From assembly GCA_028868455.1 (NCBI GenBank), contig JAGWUK010000178.1, positions 1-6,511 of the forward strand: a DNA stretch of 6,511 nt. Direction: 5' to 3'. The notes under the pieces were generated by a model. That model made no database searches. It worked only from the letters and a program-made list of their open reading frames with translations, and was not told the origin of the DNA. The DNA comes from Burkholderiales bacterium. GTDB lineage: Bacteria > Pseudomonadota > Gammaproteobacteria > Burkholderiales > Burkholderiaceae_D. Below are positions 6,232 through 6,511 of the stretch, one piece after another. The position numbers and the translations under genes are program-made. Each line of letters starts with the position of its first letter. Position 1 is the first letter of the stretch.

Positions 6232-6511
6232 ATGGACAAGCAAATTGATGCCAGCATTCCCATTCTGACCGAAATCATTCATCCGGAAACCTTGCCAGTT
6301 CAGGAAGCCAGCACCGCCGCAGCCGCCAGCGAACAAATGGATTTGGCACCATCCCAGACCTACAGTGAAGAAGCATGGAAATCACTGGAACAGACGGTGA
6401 GAGAAAACGTACTGCGTCAGATTTTGGCACGCGTGGATTTCGTATTGGAGCACAGGATTCGCGACAGTCTGGCCGATGTATTGCAAACATCGATCGAAAA
6501 TTTATCGACGG
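6232..6511 (+). CDS. Small acidic protein of unknown function, N-terminal 93 residues, cut by window edge
   Basis: The function is not recognised. ATG 6232 follows the holC stop by one base and the frame stays open to the right edge. The start MDKQIDASIPILTEII resembles short proteins I recall after holC in Burkholderiales. Residues 18-44 are Ala/Glu/Pro-rich and probably disordered. From about 45 a charged amphipathic helical region begins (WKSLEQTVRENVLRQIL, then RVDFVLEHRIRDSLADVLQ), which could form a helical bundle or coiled coil. No signal peptide, membrane segment or catalytic motif is seen. Its position suggests co-transcription with holC, but a replication role is not implied by the sequence. 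Confidence 0.75.
   Translation, partial: MDKQIDASIPILTEIIHPETLPVQEASTAAAASEQMDLAPSQTYSEEAWKSLEQTVRENVLRQILARVDFVLEHRIRDSLADVLQTSIENLST

Overview
The window looks like chromosomal DNA from a betaproteobacterium, most likely order Burkholderiales. An Oxalobacteraceae member of the Herminiimonas/Janthinobacterium type is my best guess. The basis is the homodimeric AceE-type pyruvate dehydrogenase E1, the betaproteobacterial style of the FolD protein, the DUF4124/glutaredoxin-like periplasmic protein, and a HolC followed by a small 'SIPILTEII' protein of a kind I recall from Burkholderiales. Base composition is moderate by eye, without the strong GC bias of Burkholderia. The family assignment is recalled, not searched.

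Layout. Bases 2-1783 (minus strand) hold the first 594 residues of aceE, which runs off the left edge, so no stop codon is present. Bases 1784-2260 are a 477-base divergent intergenic region. It carries a good sigma70-type promoter and Shine-Dalgarno site for aceE, a plausible -10 element for folD, and several short palindromes and repeats. From 2261 to the right edge, five plus-strand genes are packed almost without gaps: folD, prlC (M3 oligopeptidase A), a secreted DUF4124/glutaredoxin-like protein, holC (DNA polymerase III chi) and the start of an unknown protein. The junctions are +1, -1 (TGATG overlap), +7 and +1 nt, which implies one transcript.

How the genes relate. aceE commits pyruvate to acetyl-CoA. 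The opposite operon combines one-carbon metabolism (FolD), cytosolic peptide turnover (PrlC), a probable envelope thiol protein and a replisome subunit. No common pathway is evident, so the operon looks like a housekeeping collection tied by co-transcription. No mobile element, CRISPR array, tRNA, rRNA or foreign-looking island was seen, and I do not see a novel multi-gene system. The least explained parts are the divergent control region, the DUF4124/thioredoxin-fold protein and the last, partial gene.
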